64,000 nt of DNA from Nocardioides sp. Root682 (GTDB taxonomy: Bacteria; Actinomycetota; Actinomycetes; Propionibacteriales; Nocardioidaceae): assembly GCF_001427795.1 (NCBI RefSeq), contig NZ_LMHJ01000001.1:1513664-1577663 (forward strand), in the 5' to 3' direction. The translations under genes and the position numbers were made by a program. The first letter of the stretch is position 1. Each line of letters opens with the position of its first letter. Positions 1-8,560 of the stretch are shown in pieces. Below the pieces are notes generated by a model. The model made no database searches, was not told the origin of the DNA, and saw only the letters and a list, made by a program, of their open reading frames with translations.

Positions 1-828
1 CGGTGATGTGGACGTTGAGGACGACCTTGCGACCCGGGGACTGGACGGTGACTTCGCCGGTTTCCTCGTCGGCGAACAGCAGGTCCAGGGACAGGTCTTG
101 GCGAGCCATGTCACCGACACCGCGTGCGCGGCGAACGTCCAGGGACGAGTCGTCGCCGAGTTTGCCGCGCTGGATCGCGCGCCGGTTGACGGCCTGGTCG
201 AAGTCGTGACCGTCTGCGGCATCGACCAGGGCGTCGATGCGGACGCGTCCGTGTTGGTCGACCTGGCGATCGACGTCGACGAACAGGTCCTCGTTCGCGG
301 CCTGGCGTTCGGCCTCGGCACGTTCGGGGTCGAACCGGAGGATGGCTTCGGTGACGAGGCGGTCGAGCTGCGCCCACCCGACGCCACCGACGGCGGCGAG
401 CTGCCGGTCCACGAAAGCAGCGGCTTCAGCGTTCAACGACCGGGTGAGGTCGGCGATGCGTTCGGCACGCCACGGCGCCAACCTGCCCTCGACCACGGAC
501 TTGTAGATGTTGGGGAGCCGCCAGGCGCACTCGATGATCCGACCGACGTAGGCACGTCCACCATCAGGTGAGCGGCCGAGTACGGCGATGAGTTCCATCA
601 ACGCGAACTCCGACACCAGCGGCGCACCCTCACCCGCGATCGGGACACCCGTGTCGATGACACCGTCGATGATGGTCGCGGCCTGCTCCGGGGTGGTGAC
701 GGTGTGCTGGTTGGCCCAGGTCACCAGGTCGGTCCAATCCTCGACCAGTGACTCCTCGCGCGGGACAGCAGCGTGCCTGCCGGGCGACCCTCGTGCCGTC
801 CGGTCAGTTCGCTGTCCCCCTGCTCCAT
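1..828 (-). pseudogene. DUF222/HNH (13E12-like) protein, 3' end outside window, frameshifted near start
   Basis: Minus-strand gene running off the left edge, so the C-terminal HNH part is not visible. It is strongly similar at DNA level to the DUF222/HNH gene at 57843-59140, in opposite orientation. The expected ATG is at 828 (MEQGDSELTG...), but that frame meets a stop after about 35 codons. Removing two bases from the CGCGCG run at 757-762 restores a continuous frame reading ...REESLVEDWTDLVTWANQ, which then stays open to the edge. The body frame could alternatively start at a GTG at 844. I therefore see a 2-bp dinucleotide slippage pseudogene, or a phase-variable or alternatively started gene. 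DUF222 proteins with C-terminal HNH are multicopy in actinobacteria and of uncertain function. The promoter-proximal block upstream (829-900) is also shared with the second copy. Confidence 0.8.
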
Positions 829-935
829 ACCTGTATTGGATCACGAGGAGGCGACACAACCACGGCCCGGAAACCCGCCTGTGGACAGAGGAAAGTCCCT
901 CGACTGCCTGTGGAGAGCTCGTGGTCAGGGCCGGG

Positions 936-972
936 GGTTTCGAGGCTCGCTGCGCTCGCACCTCAACCACCG
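936..972. repeat. Dispersed palindromic repeat, class A
   Basis: Imperfect palindrome GGTTTCGAGGCTCGC-tgcg-CTCGCACCTCAACCACCGG between the DUF222 fragment and the next gene. The same unit recurs at 2784, 4291, 34453 and 34759. No protein-coding role is visible here. Confidence 0.8.
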
Positions 973-1046
973 GGCGGCGTCTCGATACGCGGCTCGCTGG
1001 CGCGCACCGCTACTCGACGAACTTGGCGGTACGCAAGACTCGTCGC

Positions 1047-1979
1047 GTGCAGGTCGACCTGGAGGACGTCACCCCGCTCCGGTTCCCCGACGGCTCGCCC
1101 GTCCGCGCAGCGTCCGCCATCGCGCCCTTCGGGGCCGGATTCCTCGTCGTCCAGGACGACGCGACGCACGCAGCCTGGTGCACGCCGGACGACGTGATGG
1201 CAATCCGCCTGCTGCCAGCGATCGGTGGGCTCGACACCTTCGAGAAGCACACCGGCACCAAGCACCTCAAGCCCGACCTCGAAGCAGCCTGCCCGCTCGA
1301 GATGGACGGCCGCCCCGCCGTACTGATGATGGGCTCCGGGTCGTCGATCGCGCGCATGCGCTGGGTGCTGGTCGTCCTGGAGGACGGCCGCCCACAGGTC
1401 ACCGTGGCCGACATGACGGGGCTCTACGCGGCGGTCGCAGCCAGCCTCGGGGTCGACGCCGACGCCCTCAACCTGGAGGGCGCCTGTCTGGTCGACGGCG
1501 CGCTGCGCTGGTTCCATCGCGGCCTGCCGTCAGCCGGACTGCCCTCGGGAAGTGTCGACCTGGACCTGGCGCAGGTGCTGGCGGCCATGGCGGGCCGGAC
1601 CTCACCCGAAGCAGTCGGCGTCGAGAACCCGCTGTTCTACGACCTCGGCGACGTCCACGGGGTCGGCCTGGCCGTCACGGACGCCGTCACCCTGCCCGAC
1701 GGCACCGTGCTGCTGAGTGCCGCCGCCGAGGACAGCCCCAACGTGATCGACGACGGCCCCGTCACCGGCAGCGCCCTGGCCCTGCTCGTCGACGACGTCG
1801 TCACGGACGTGGTTGCCCTGCCGCTGATCGACGACAGGGTCGCCAAGGTGGAAGGGTTGATGGTCGTCGGCACCGACCGCGACACGATGCTGCTGCGCGC
1901 GGTCGTCGACGTCGACGACCACCTGGCGCCGTCACTCGCGCTACGGCTTAACGTCCGGCCCGGGGTCACTCGCTGCTGA
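1047..1979 (+). CDS. Hypothetical protein, about 310 aa (possibly DUF6910/DUF6929-like)
   Basis: A 310-residue protein from a GTG at 1047 (MQVDLEDVTPLRF...). The frame is open much further upstream, but that part crosses the DUF222 fragment in antisense and the palindromic repeat, so an internal start after 972 is required; a TTG at 1023 is the alternative. There is no signal peptide or clear transmembrane segment. The sequence has recurring short beta-strand/turn blocks (SAIAPFGAGFLVVQDD, MMGSGSS, LPDGTVLLSAAAEDS), which suggests a beta-propeller-like fold. I recall similar actinobacterial DUF proteins but cannot name the function. It converges with the lipoprotein gene, overlapping it by 14 bp. 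Confidence 0.7.
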   Translation: MQVDLEDVTPLRFPDGSPVRAASAIAPFGAGFLVVQDDATHAAWCTPDDVMAIRLLPAIGGLDTFEKHTGTKHLKPDLEAACPLEMDGRPAVLMMGSGSSIARMRWVLVVLEDGRPQVTVADMTGLYAAVAASLGVDADALNLEGACLVDGALRWFHRGLPSAGLPSGSVDLDLAQVLAAMAGRTSPEAVGVENPLFYDLGDVHGVGLAVTDAVTLPDGTVLLSAAAEDSPNVIDDGPVTGSALALLVDDVVTDVVALPLIDDRVAKVEGLMVVGTDRDTMLLRAVVDVDDHLAPSLALRLNVRPGVTRC

Positions 1980-2751
1980 CCCGGTACCTGCCGATCGCCT
2001 CCGCTTCGGGATCGCTCTTCATGGCGCGATTCACAGCGACCACCTCATCCTCCGCGACCGTGATCTCCAACGGGATGTCTGCAGAGACGTTCGCCGCGAG
2101 AAGATCGAAACGCTCGCCGATCCGGAGGACGAGTCGTTCCCGGGCGGCGCCGACCCGCGGGTCCCCTCCGGTGGACTCGCTCCGGGAAAGCGACAAGCCA
2201 CCGGAGGTCACTCCCACGTCGTCGACATCGACGTAGCGGTCGGCCCGCCGAACGACCTCGGCGAAGTCGGTGGGCGCCAGCTCCACGTTCACGGTTCGGA
2301 GCCACTTGCCCGCAGCGCGTTCGTAGGTCAACACAGCCTCGTCGCCTTGTGCGGCAACAAGGTCCTCGACAACCTCCTCGGCCAGGCGGCTGCCCTCGCC
2401 ACCGAACGAAAGGGTCGCCTGCTTCGGGCCGACAAGGGTCACCACGACCACCTCGACGTCGCCGCCCTCGACCTCTTCGGCGTACTCGTCGAACACGCCG
2501 ATCACTTCAGCGCTCGTTGCATCGCCCTCCATCGAGACCGTGACCTTCTTCGCCACGGTGGAGAACGGCATGTCGTCGTCGGCGTAGTCGACGTCCTCGG
2601 TGTGGACCTTGATGACGCCGGGCTTGTCCGCCGCGGCGCCCACCAGGCTCCCGTCCGAGGGCGAGCAGGCAGTCAGAACGGACAGGGCGCCGGCCAGCAG
2701 CAGTGCACGTATCACCGTGCCGATGGTTCCTGACGCAGCACGAGACCACAT
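1966..2751 (-). CDS. Putative lipoprotein
   Basis: A 261-residue protein with a hydrophobic leader and lipobox LTAC about 26-29 residues in, so probably exported and lipidated. The start is ATG 2751; a GTG at 2715 would give a shorter, more typical leader (MIRALLLAGALSVLTAC). The mature part is acidic and has no recognised catalytic motif. Upstream (2752-2821) is a degenerate palindromic repeat rather than a clear promoter. Function unknown. Confidence 0.7.
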   Translation of the reverse strand: MWSRAASGTIGTVIRALLLAGALSVLTACSPSDGSLVGAAADKPGVIKVHTEDVDYADDDMPFSTVAKKVTVSMEGDATSAEVIGVFDEYAEEVEGGDVEVVVVTLVGPKQATLSFGGEGSRLAEEVVEDLVAAQGDEAVLTYERAAGKWLRTVNVELAPTDFAEVVRRADRYVDVDDVGVTSGGLSLSRSESTGGDPRVGAARERLVLRIGERFDLLAANVSADIPLEITVAEDEVVAVNRAMKSDPEAEAIGRYRVSSE

Positions 2752-2783
2752 TGGTTTCGACCGAATCGGGACCCCGGGCCCCT

Positions 2784-2820
2784 TGGCTTCGAGCTCGCTT
2801 CGCTCGCCCTCAACAACCGG
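2784..2820. repeat. Dispersed palindromic repeat, class A (degenerate)
   Basis: CTTGGCTTCGAGCTCGCTTCGCTCG followed by CCTCAACAACCGG, a diverged copy of the class A palindrome, directly beside the stop codon of the aldehyde dehydrogenase gene. Confidence 0.65.
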
Positions 2821-2821
2821 A

Positions 2822-4270
2822 CTAGGGCGCAGACAGGTAGACCGACTTCAGCTCCGTGTACTGCGCCAACCCCTCGGGACCGAACTCGCGCCCGGTACCC
2901 GAGGCCTTGTAGCCACCGAACGGCGCGGCGAAGTCCATCGTGTACGTGTTGATCCCGTAGGTGCCGGTCCGCACGCCGCGGGCCACCTCGAGGCCGGCTT
3001 CGTGGTCCGAGGTCCACACCGTCCCGGCGAGTCCGTACTCCGAGTCGTTGGCGATCCGGACGGCATCGGCCACGTCGTCGTACGCGATGACCGAGAGGAC
3101 GGGTCCGAAGATCTCCTCCTGTGCGATCCGCATCTTGTTGTCCACGTTCGCGAAGACGGTGGGCCGGACGTACCAGCCCTTGTCGAGGCCGTCGGGCCGA
3201 CCGTCGCCACCGGTGAGGAGCTGGGCGCCCTCGTCCTGGCCGATCCGGATGTACGACGCCACGCGCTCCTGCTGGCGCGCCGCGACCATCGGGCCGATCT
3301 CCGTGGCGGGGTCCATCGGGTCGCCGACGACCATGTTGCCGATCGCGGTGGCGAGCGCGGCAGCGAAGGCGTCGTGCCGCTCGCGGCTGACCAGCACGCG
3401 GGTCTGCGCGACGCAGGCCTGGCCGGAGTTCATCACGCCGAGGAACTTCAGTCCCTCGATCGCAGCGGTCTCGTCGGCGTCGTCGAGGATGATCGCGGCG
3501 GACTTGCCGCCGAGCTCCAGTGACACCCGCTTCAGCTGCTGGCCGCAGATCGAGCCGATCAGGCGGCCAGCGGCGGTGGAACCGGTGAAGGCGACCTTGT
3601 CGACGCCGGGGTGGCGCACCAGGTGCTCGCCCACCTCCCGGCCACCGGCGACGATGCTGACCACACCCTCCGGGACGCCGGCCTCGATGAGCATCTCGGC
3701 CAGCAGGTAGCAGTCCAGCGGCGTCTCGGGCGCGGGCTTCACGACCACGGTGCAGCCGGTGAGCAGCGCCGGGACCAGCTTCGACAGCACCGTGAACTGC
3801 GGGACGTTCCACGGCGGGATCGCGGCCACGACACCGACCGGCTCGTGCCGGACGAGGACGTCGGTCCCGAGCACTCCGGGACGCGTCGACTCCCACGGGA
3901 ACTCCCGGGCGATGCCGAGGAACGCCTCGATCTGCATCCACGGCGCCGGCGCCTGCGCGAGGCTGCTGAACGAGATCGGCGACCCCATCTCGGTGCTGAT
4001 GACAGTCGCCATCTCCTCGAGTCGCGCGGCGTACAGGCCCGACAGGTTCTGGATGATCGCGATCCGCTCCTCGGGCGCCATCCGCGGCCACGGGCCCTCG
4101 TCGAAGGCCTTGCGTGCAGCGGCGACGGCGGCGTCGATGTCCGCGGTCGAGCCCTCGGGCACCCGCGCCACGACCTCCTCCGAGTGGGGCGAGACCACCT
4201 CCAGGACGGCGTCGGTGGCGGGCTTGGCCCACGCACCGCCGATGAACAGTGCGTCGCGGTCGAGAGTCAT
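2822..4270 (-). CDS. Aldehyde dehydrogenase family protein (NAD(P)-dependent)
   Basis: A 482-residue ALDH-superfamily enzyme, full length for the family, oxidising an aldehyde to the acid in the cytoplasm. Visible landmarks are the N-terminal Rossmann region with PWNVPQF, the catalytic-base block LELGGKSA (Glu) at about residue 250, the nucleophile in NSGQACVAQ (Cys) at about 285, and the late EEIFGPVLSV motif. The start ATG 4270 has a good AAAGGA ribosome site. A palindromic repeat separates it from two upstream genes on the same strand that may belong to the same catabolic unit. The closest functional type (fatty, steroid side-chain or terpenoid aldehyde) cannot be read from the sequence. 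Confidence 0.93.
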   Translation of the reverse strand: MTLDRDALFIGGAWAKPATDAVLEVVSPHSEEVVARVPEGSTADIDAAVAAARKAFDEGPWPRMAPEERIAIIQNLSGLYAARLEEMATVISTEMGSPISFSSLAQAPAPWMQIEAFLGIAREFPWESTRPGVLGTDVLVRHEPVGVVAAIPPWNVPQFTVLSKLVPALLTGCTVVVKPAPETPLDCYLLAEMLIEAGVPEGVVSIVAGGREVGEHLVRHPGVDKVAFTGSTAAGRLIGSICGQQLKRVSLELGGKSAAIILDDADETAAIEGLKFLGVMNSGQACVAQTRVLVSRERHDAFAAALATAIGNMVVGDPMDPATEIGPMVAARQQERVASYIRIGQDEGAQLLTGGDGRPDGLDKGWYVRPTVFANVDNKMRIAQEEIFGPVLSVIAYDDVADAVRIANDSEYGLAGTVWTSDHEAGLEVARGVRTGTYGINTYTMDFAAPFGGYKASGTGREFGPEGLAQYTELKSVYLSAP

Positions 4271-4290
4271 GTCGTTCCTTTCAGTTGCCT

Positions 4291-4329
4291 TGGTTTCGAG
4301 GCTCGCTTCGCTCGCACCTCAACCAGCGG
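4291..4329. repeat. Dispersed palindromic repeat, class A
   Basis: GGTTTCGAGGCTCGCTTCG then CTCGCACCTCAACCAGCGG, filling most of the gap between the aldehyde dehydrogenase start and the stop of the next gene. Confidence 0.8.
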
Positions 4330-4338
4330 CGTCAGCGG

Positions 4339-5517
4339 TCAGGGGGCGAGGTCGAACCAGTCGGCGAAGCCGCTGGGGTCGTGGCGACCGAGGGCGCCGT
4401 GCTCGAAGAGCCCCCAGCCCTCGGCCCCACCGGGTACGTCGACGCCGGCACCGTGGGCGACGGCGTGGCCGACGTGGTCGATCACGCCGAACATCACCCG
4501 GCCGGCGACGGCCGGGTCGTTCAGGTCGTAGGTGAGCCGCTCGGTGAAGCCGGCGCCCTTCCAGACACCGTGCGTCCAGTCGGAGTCGCCGCCGTACCCA
4601 CCACCGACGTGGATGGGGACGGGCAGCTTCGAGGTGACCTCCAGAACCAGCGATTCTCCCGAGGGGGTGGTGCAGTGGATGGTCGCGCCGGTCGGGACAC
4701 GCGTGCCCGATCCGTAGGTGATCTCGACGCGCGGCCAGCCGAGCTGCTCCACGCGGCCGTCCTTCCAGACGCGGGTGCAGTCGTTCAAGGTACGGAAGCC
4801 GTCGGGCGTCTCCTGGATGATGACCACGACACAGAAGTCGTCGAAGCGCATCGGGACGTAGAGCCACCACATGCCTTCGAAGGCCGGGTCCGCCGGCTTG
4901 CCGCCGGGAGCCGATTCGCCCACCGGCCGGATCCCCCACGAACGGTCCCGCGAGCCCACCCAGCGGTCCGGGGTGACCGCGATGTCCTCGCCATCGACAG
5001 CGATCGTGCCCTCCCACGTGCCGACCTGGGCGAAGCGCTGCGCGTCGAGGATCGTGTTCGAGCCCTGGCGCATCACGTGCGGCAGTTCCTGTACGACGTC
5101 GAAGGAGCCCTCCCACGTCAGGTCGAGGGCGATCCCCTCGGTCTCCTCGAGCACGATCCGCAGCTTCTTCAACGGATCCAGCACCTCGATCCGGTAGTTG
5201 CCGACCTGCTGCTGCATCCGGTCCGCACCGCGCGGATCGGCCGCGTCGCCGAGGTGGACGGCCGTCTGCTCCCGGCGCCCGTCGACGTCCCGGCTCAGCA
5301 GGACGAACGCGTCCTTGGTGCCGAGGTTCGGGTAGAAGCCGAGCCCGGTGATCAGGAACAGGTCGCCGGTGCGGTCGTGGGCGTTGAGGTAGCAACGGTC
5401 GTAGAAGTTGCGGTCGCTGCTGCCCGCCCAGGCGAGGGGACGCGGCAGCTGGTGGATCGGGTACTCGTCGAGGGGACCGAGGCCGACGTACTCACCGTGG
5501 AGGTTGGGAGAGCTCAT
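4339..5517 (-). CDS. AttH/CrtC-like (DUF7064-type) protein
   Basis: A 392-residue protein. The ATG at 5517 overlaps the stop of the upstream phosphotransferase gene in an ATGA, so the two are translationally coupled. It has no signal peptide. The motif VGSRDRSWGIRP at about residue 185 and the many Trp/Tyr/Gly-rich beta strands resemble the duplicated beta-barrel proteins related to AttH and hydroxyneurosporene synthase (CrtC); that assignment is from memory of the family and moderate only. Such genes often sit with acyl-CoA, steroid or terpenoid genes in actinobacteria, which matches the neighbouring aldehyde dehydrogenase and KstR-like operator. The reaction is unknown. Confidence 0.7.
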   Translation of the reverse strand: MSSPNLHGEYVGLGPLDEYPIHQLPRPLAWAGSSDRNFYDRCYLNAHDRTGDLFLITGLGFYPNLGTKDAFVLLSRDVDGRREQTAVHLGDAADPRGADRMQQQVGNYRIEVLDPLKKLRIVLEETEGIALDLTWEGSFDVVQELPHVMRQGSNTILDAQRFAQVGTWEGTIAVDGEDIAVTPDRWVGSRDRSWGIRPVGESAPGGKPADPAFEGMWWLYVPMRFDDFCVVVIIQETPDGFRTLNDCTRVWKDGRVEQLGWPRVEITYGSGTRVPTGATIHCTTPSGESLVLEVTSKLPVPIHVGGGYGGDSDWTHGVWKGAGFTERLTYDLNDPAVAGRVMFGVIDHVGHAVAHGAGVDVPGGAEGWGLFEHGALGRHDPSGFADWFDLAP

Positions 5518-6662
5518 GCGCCGACCTCCGCCAGCAGCGCCTCGAACAACGGACGGTGGTGGAACACCGACTCCGGGTCCTCGGGGCGCTCGATCTCGCC
5601 GAAGTGGATCTGGCGCGCGCTCGTGCGCAGGAAGACGCAGCCCCACAGCACCGCAGCATGGAGCTGGTGCCAGGTCAGGTCGCCGACCTCGACACCACAC
5701 GCCGCCGTGTAGGCAGCGGTGACGTCCTCGGCCCGCAGGAAGTCCGGCATCCCGGGGACGCCGAGCATCCGCGCGATCTCGTCGAACACGCGGTGCGCGA
5801 AGACCATCCACGCCAGGTCCTGCTCACGGGACCCGAGCGTCGCCATCTCCCAGTCGAGGACGGCCACGGGCCGGAAGTCGTCGTACATCACGTTGCCGAT
5901 GCGGGAGTCGCCCCACACCAGGACCGGTTCTCCGGACTCGGCCGGCAGGTTGGCCTCGAGCCAGGCGAGCCCGCGCTCGATCAGCGGCGACGGCGCGCTG
6001 TTCGCGTCGGCGGACAGTGCGTAGTCGTACCAGGACCGGGTGCGCGCGAGGTTCCGCGCGAGTGGGGTGGCGCCCTCGTGGCCGGTGACGGCCGGGTCGA
6101 GGAAGGCGAAGGTCGTCGCGGCGTCCGGGATGGAGTGCAGCTTCGCGAGCACCTCGACACTGCTCTGCTGGAGTCGCTGCCGCTGCTCGGGTGTCGCGTC
6201 GAAGAGCCAGTTGTCACCGAACGTGTACGGCATCACGTCCGGCGGTACGACGCCGTCGACCCGGTCCATCAGGAAGAACGGTGTGCCGAGCACGTCGCCC
6301 GTCGGCTCCAGCCAGCGCACGGCAGGCACGGGCACGTCGGTCAGCTCGGCCGCCAGCCGCATGGCGTCGTACTGGTCACCGAGGCGGTACTCCGCGAAGA
6401 CCGGCAGGTCCTCGAGCGCTGGCGCGACGCGGACGACGTAGGCGCCAGTCACCCGCTCCCCTCCCTCGGTGACGGTGACGTCGAGCAGGACGGTCTCGCT
6501 CGACATGCCGTTGCTGTCGACCCCGGCGAGCAGCGTCACCTGCGGGTCGGAGCCGGCGGGCAGCACCGTGGCCAACCAGGCTTCGAGCTGGTCGTGCACC
6601 GCGGACTGGTCGCGGCTCGAGCGCTGCAACGTCATCTCGGCAGGCAACTCTGACTGCGACAT
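5514..6662 (-). CDS. Phosphotransferase family protein (APH/choline-kinase fold)
   Basis: A 382-residue protein of the aminoglycoside phosphotransferase fold. The Brenner-type catalytic region is visible as LVWGDSRIGNVMYDD (catalytic Asp) followed by AVLDWEMATLGSREQDLAW (metal-binding Asp). Homologues resemble the kinase domain of ACAD10 and are usually in acyl-CoA or steroid catabolism clusters rather than true antibiotic resistance genes. ATG 6662 is preceded by AGGAGG at 8-nt spacing, so I prefer it to longer starts. A palindromic operator lies 27 bp upstream. It is the first gene of a likely operon with the AttH-like gene. Confidence 0.85.
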   Translation of the reverse strand: MSQSELPAEMTLQRSSRDQSAVHDQLEAWLATVLPAGSDPQVTLLAGVDSNGMSSETVLLDVTVTEGGERVTGAYVVRVAPALEDLPVFAEYRLGDQYDAMRLAAELTDVPVPAVRWLEPTGDVLGTPFFLMDRVDGVVPPDVMPYTFGDNWLFDATPEQRQRLQQSSVEVLAKLHSIPDAATTFAFLDPAVTGHEGATPLARNLARTRSWYDYALSADANSAPSPLIERGLAWLEANLPAESGEPVLVWGDSRIGNVMYDDFRPVAVLDWEMATLGSREQDLAWMVFAHRVFDEIARMLGVPGMPDFLRAEDVTAAYTAACGVEVGDLTWHQLHAAVLWGCVFLRTSARQIHFGEIERPEDPESVFHHRPLFEALLAEVGA

Positions 6663-6688
6663 GGGGGGCCTCCTGGGTTCAAGCCTGT

Positions 6689-6702
6689 TAGAACACGTTC
6701 TA
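6689..6702. promoter_or_regulatory. KstR-type palindromic operator
   Basis: TAGAACACGTTCTA is palindromic apart from its two central bases and sits between the divergent TetR and phosphotransferase genes. It fits the TnnAACnnGTTnnA pattern known for KstR-type TetR repressors of steroid catabolism. The likely binder is the adjacent TetR protein, by position. Confidence 0.75.
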
Positions 6703-6754
6703 GTTGTCAACGGAGGATTACGGTACCCTCGGTGTCGTAATAGGGGAAGAGGTC

Positions 6755-7348
6755 ATGGGGAACGACATCGACGAAGTGGTCCGCGGCGCCGGCAGGCCCC
6801 GGGATCCGCGGATCGAACAGGCACTGCTGGCCGCTGTACGCGACCTGCTGACCGAGGGCGGCTATGCCGCCGTGACCGTCGCGGCCGTCGCCGATCGAGC
6901 GGGTACGACGAAGGCGGCCCTGTACCGCCGTTGGCCGGCGCTCCCCCACCTGATCCACGAAGCCGCGTTCCCCGGCGAGCTCGCACAGGACCTGGTCCTC
7001 GGGGCCGACCTGGCCACCGACCTCACGGGCGTCGTGCGCGGCACCCGGGACACGTTGTGCTCACCGATCGGCGCGGCCGCACTTCCCGGCCTGCTCGCCG
7101 AGGTCGGTGCCTGGCCCGACCTGCACGCCGCCATGATGCGCCGGTTCGGCGGGGTGTTCGCTGCGCTCGAGGACCGGCTGCAGAAGGCGGTGCGCGACGG
7201 TGACGCCCATTCGGAGGCGCGCGCGGACGACGTGCTGCGCCTGGCGATCGGCGCCGTCCTTGCCGGCCTGCTGCTCACCCCCGGCGAGCTCGACGACGCC
7301 TGGGTCGACCGGATCTCGGCGACGCTGACCCGCAGCCTCCGCCCCTGA
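6755..7348 (+). CDS. TetR/AcrR family transcriptional regulator
   Basis: A 197-residue repressor with an N-terminal helix-turn-helix: LLTEGGYAAVTVAAVADRAGTTKAALYRRWP matches the TetR DNA-binding signature (here residues about 27-58). The ATG at 6755 has a GGGGAAGAGG ribosome site; a TTG at 6704 would add 17 residues but would sit on the operator edge. The ligand-binding C-terminal half is not diagnostic. It is divergent from the phosphotransferase operon and probably controls it and itself through the palindrome at 6689. Confidence 0.9.
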   Translation: MGNDIDEVVRGAGRPRDPRIEQALLAAVRDLLTEGGYAAVTVAAVADRAGTTKAALYRRWPALPHLIHEAAFPGELAQDLVLGADLATDLTGVVRGTRDTLCSPIGAAALPGLLAEVGAWPDLHAAMMRRFGGVFAALEDRLQKAVRDGDAHSEARADDVLRLAIGAVLAGLLLTPGELDDAWVDRISATLTRSLRP

Positions 7349-7375
7349 TCGCCCTGACCCTGACGGATCGGCGAA

Positions 7376-8482
7376 TCAGGTCGCGACGACCTCGACCCGC
7401 TGGAACTCCTTGAGCTCGGTGTAGCCGGTGGTGGCCATCGAGCGCTTGAGGGCTCCGACGAGGTTCATGGTGCCGTCGGCGACGCGGGACGGGCCGAAGA
7501 GGATCTCCTCGATCGTGCCGACCTGCTCGAGCTGGACGCGCTGGCCGCGCGGGAGGTCGGCGTGGTGCGCCTCGGCGCCCCAGTGGAAGCCGCGACCCGG
7601 CGCATCGGTGGCGCGAGCGAACGGCGAGCCCACCATGACGGCGTCCGCGCCACAGGCGATCGCCTTGGCCAGGTCACCGGACGTGCCGATGGATCCGTCG
7701 GCGATCACGTGGACGTAGCGGCCGCCCGACTCGTCGAGGTAGTCGCGGCGTGCGGCGGCCACGTCGGCCACGGCGCTCGCCATCGGTACGGCGACGCCGA
7801 GGACCGTGCGCGTGGTGTGGGCGGCACCGCCGCCGAAGCCGACGAGCACACCGGCAGCGCCGGTGCGCATCAGGTGCAGCGCGGCCTGGTGGGTCGCGCA
7901 GCCGCCGACGATCACCGGGACGTCGAGCTCGTAGATGAACTCCTTGAGGTTCAGCGGCTCGGCCTGGCTGGACACGTGCTCGGCGGAGACGGTCGTGCCG
8001 CGGATCACGAAGAGGTCGACGCCAGCGTCCGTGACGACCTTGGCGAACTCCTTGGTGCGCTGCGGCGACAGCGAGCCGGCGACCGTGACACCCGCGTCGC
8101 GCATCTCGCGCAGGCGTGCGGTGATCAGCTCAGCCTTGATCGGTTCGGTGTAGATGGTCTGGAGGCGACGCGTTGCCTCCTCGCCCTCCAGCCCGGCGAC
8201 CTCTTCGAGCAACGGCTCGGGGTCGTCGTACCGAGTCCAGAGACCTTCGAGGTTCAGGACGCCGAGACCGCCGTGGCGACCGAACGCGATCGCCGTCGAC
8301 GGCGACATCACCGAGTCCATCGGCGCGGCGATGATCGGGAGGGTGAACGGGTACGCGTCGATCTGCCAGTCGATGCTGACTTCCTCCGGGTCGCGGGTGC
8401 GCCGCGAGGGCACGATCGCGATGTCGTCAAAGGAATAGGCACGGCGCGCGCGCTTCGCGCGGCCGATCTCGATGTCACTCAC
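7376..8482 (-). CDS. guaB3: GuaB3 family IMP dehydrogenase-related protein
   Basis: A 368-residue TIM-barrel protein of the IMPDH/GMP reductase family. It has the actinobacterial GuaB3 layout: no CBS domains, and N-terminal RRAYSFDDIAIVPSRRTRDP. GuaB3 paralogues normally lie beside guaB; here the two are separated by a GH16 gene. The start is GTG 8482. The catalytic loop region lacks the SICTTR Cys signature seen in guaB, in keeping with a divergent or non-IMPDH activity. It converges with the TetR gene, leaving 27 bp. Confidence 0.9.
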   Translation of the reverse strand: MSDIEIGRAKRARRAYSFDDIAIVPSRRTRDPEEVSIDWQIDAYPFTLPIIAAPMDSVMSPSTAIAFGRHGGLGVLNLEGLWTRYDDPEPLLEEVAGLEGEEATRRLQTIYTEPIKAELITARLREMRDAGVTVAGSLSPQRTKEFAKVVTDAGVDLFVIRGTTVSAEHVSSQAEPLNLKEFIYELDVPVIVGGCATHQAALHLMRTGAAGVLVGFGGGAAHTTRTVLGVAVPMASAVADVAAARRDYLDESGGRYVHVIADGSIGTSGDLAKAIACGADAVMVGSPFARATDAPGRGFHWGAEAHHADLPRGQRVQLEQVGTIEEILFGPSRVADGTMNLVGALKRSMATTGYTELKEFQRVEVVAT

Positions 8483-8560
8483 CGGGTCAGCCTAGTGGTC
8501 GTCTCGCCAACGGGCTGATTGGCAGCGGTCAGGTCGGACCCGACCCGTACCTGAGCGGCG

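Noticed and set aside
829..935. oriC or DnaA-box cluster
   Set aside because: TCCACAG-like words are present, but they belong to the shared DUF222 upstream block; no dnaA, dnaN or AT-rich unwinding region nearby.
588..1046. Upstream extension of the 1047-1979 gene
   Set aside because: It crosses the DUF222 fragment in antisense and a palindromic repeat, so a later GTG start is more credible.
5514..6662. Aminoglycoside resistance gene
   Set aside because: The fold is APH-like, but context and the ACAD10-type sequence favour a metabolic role.
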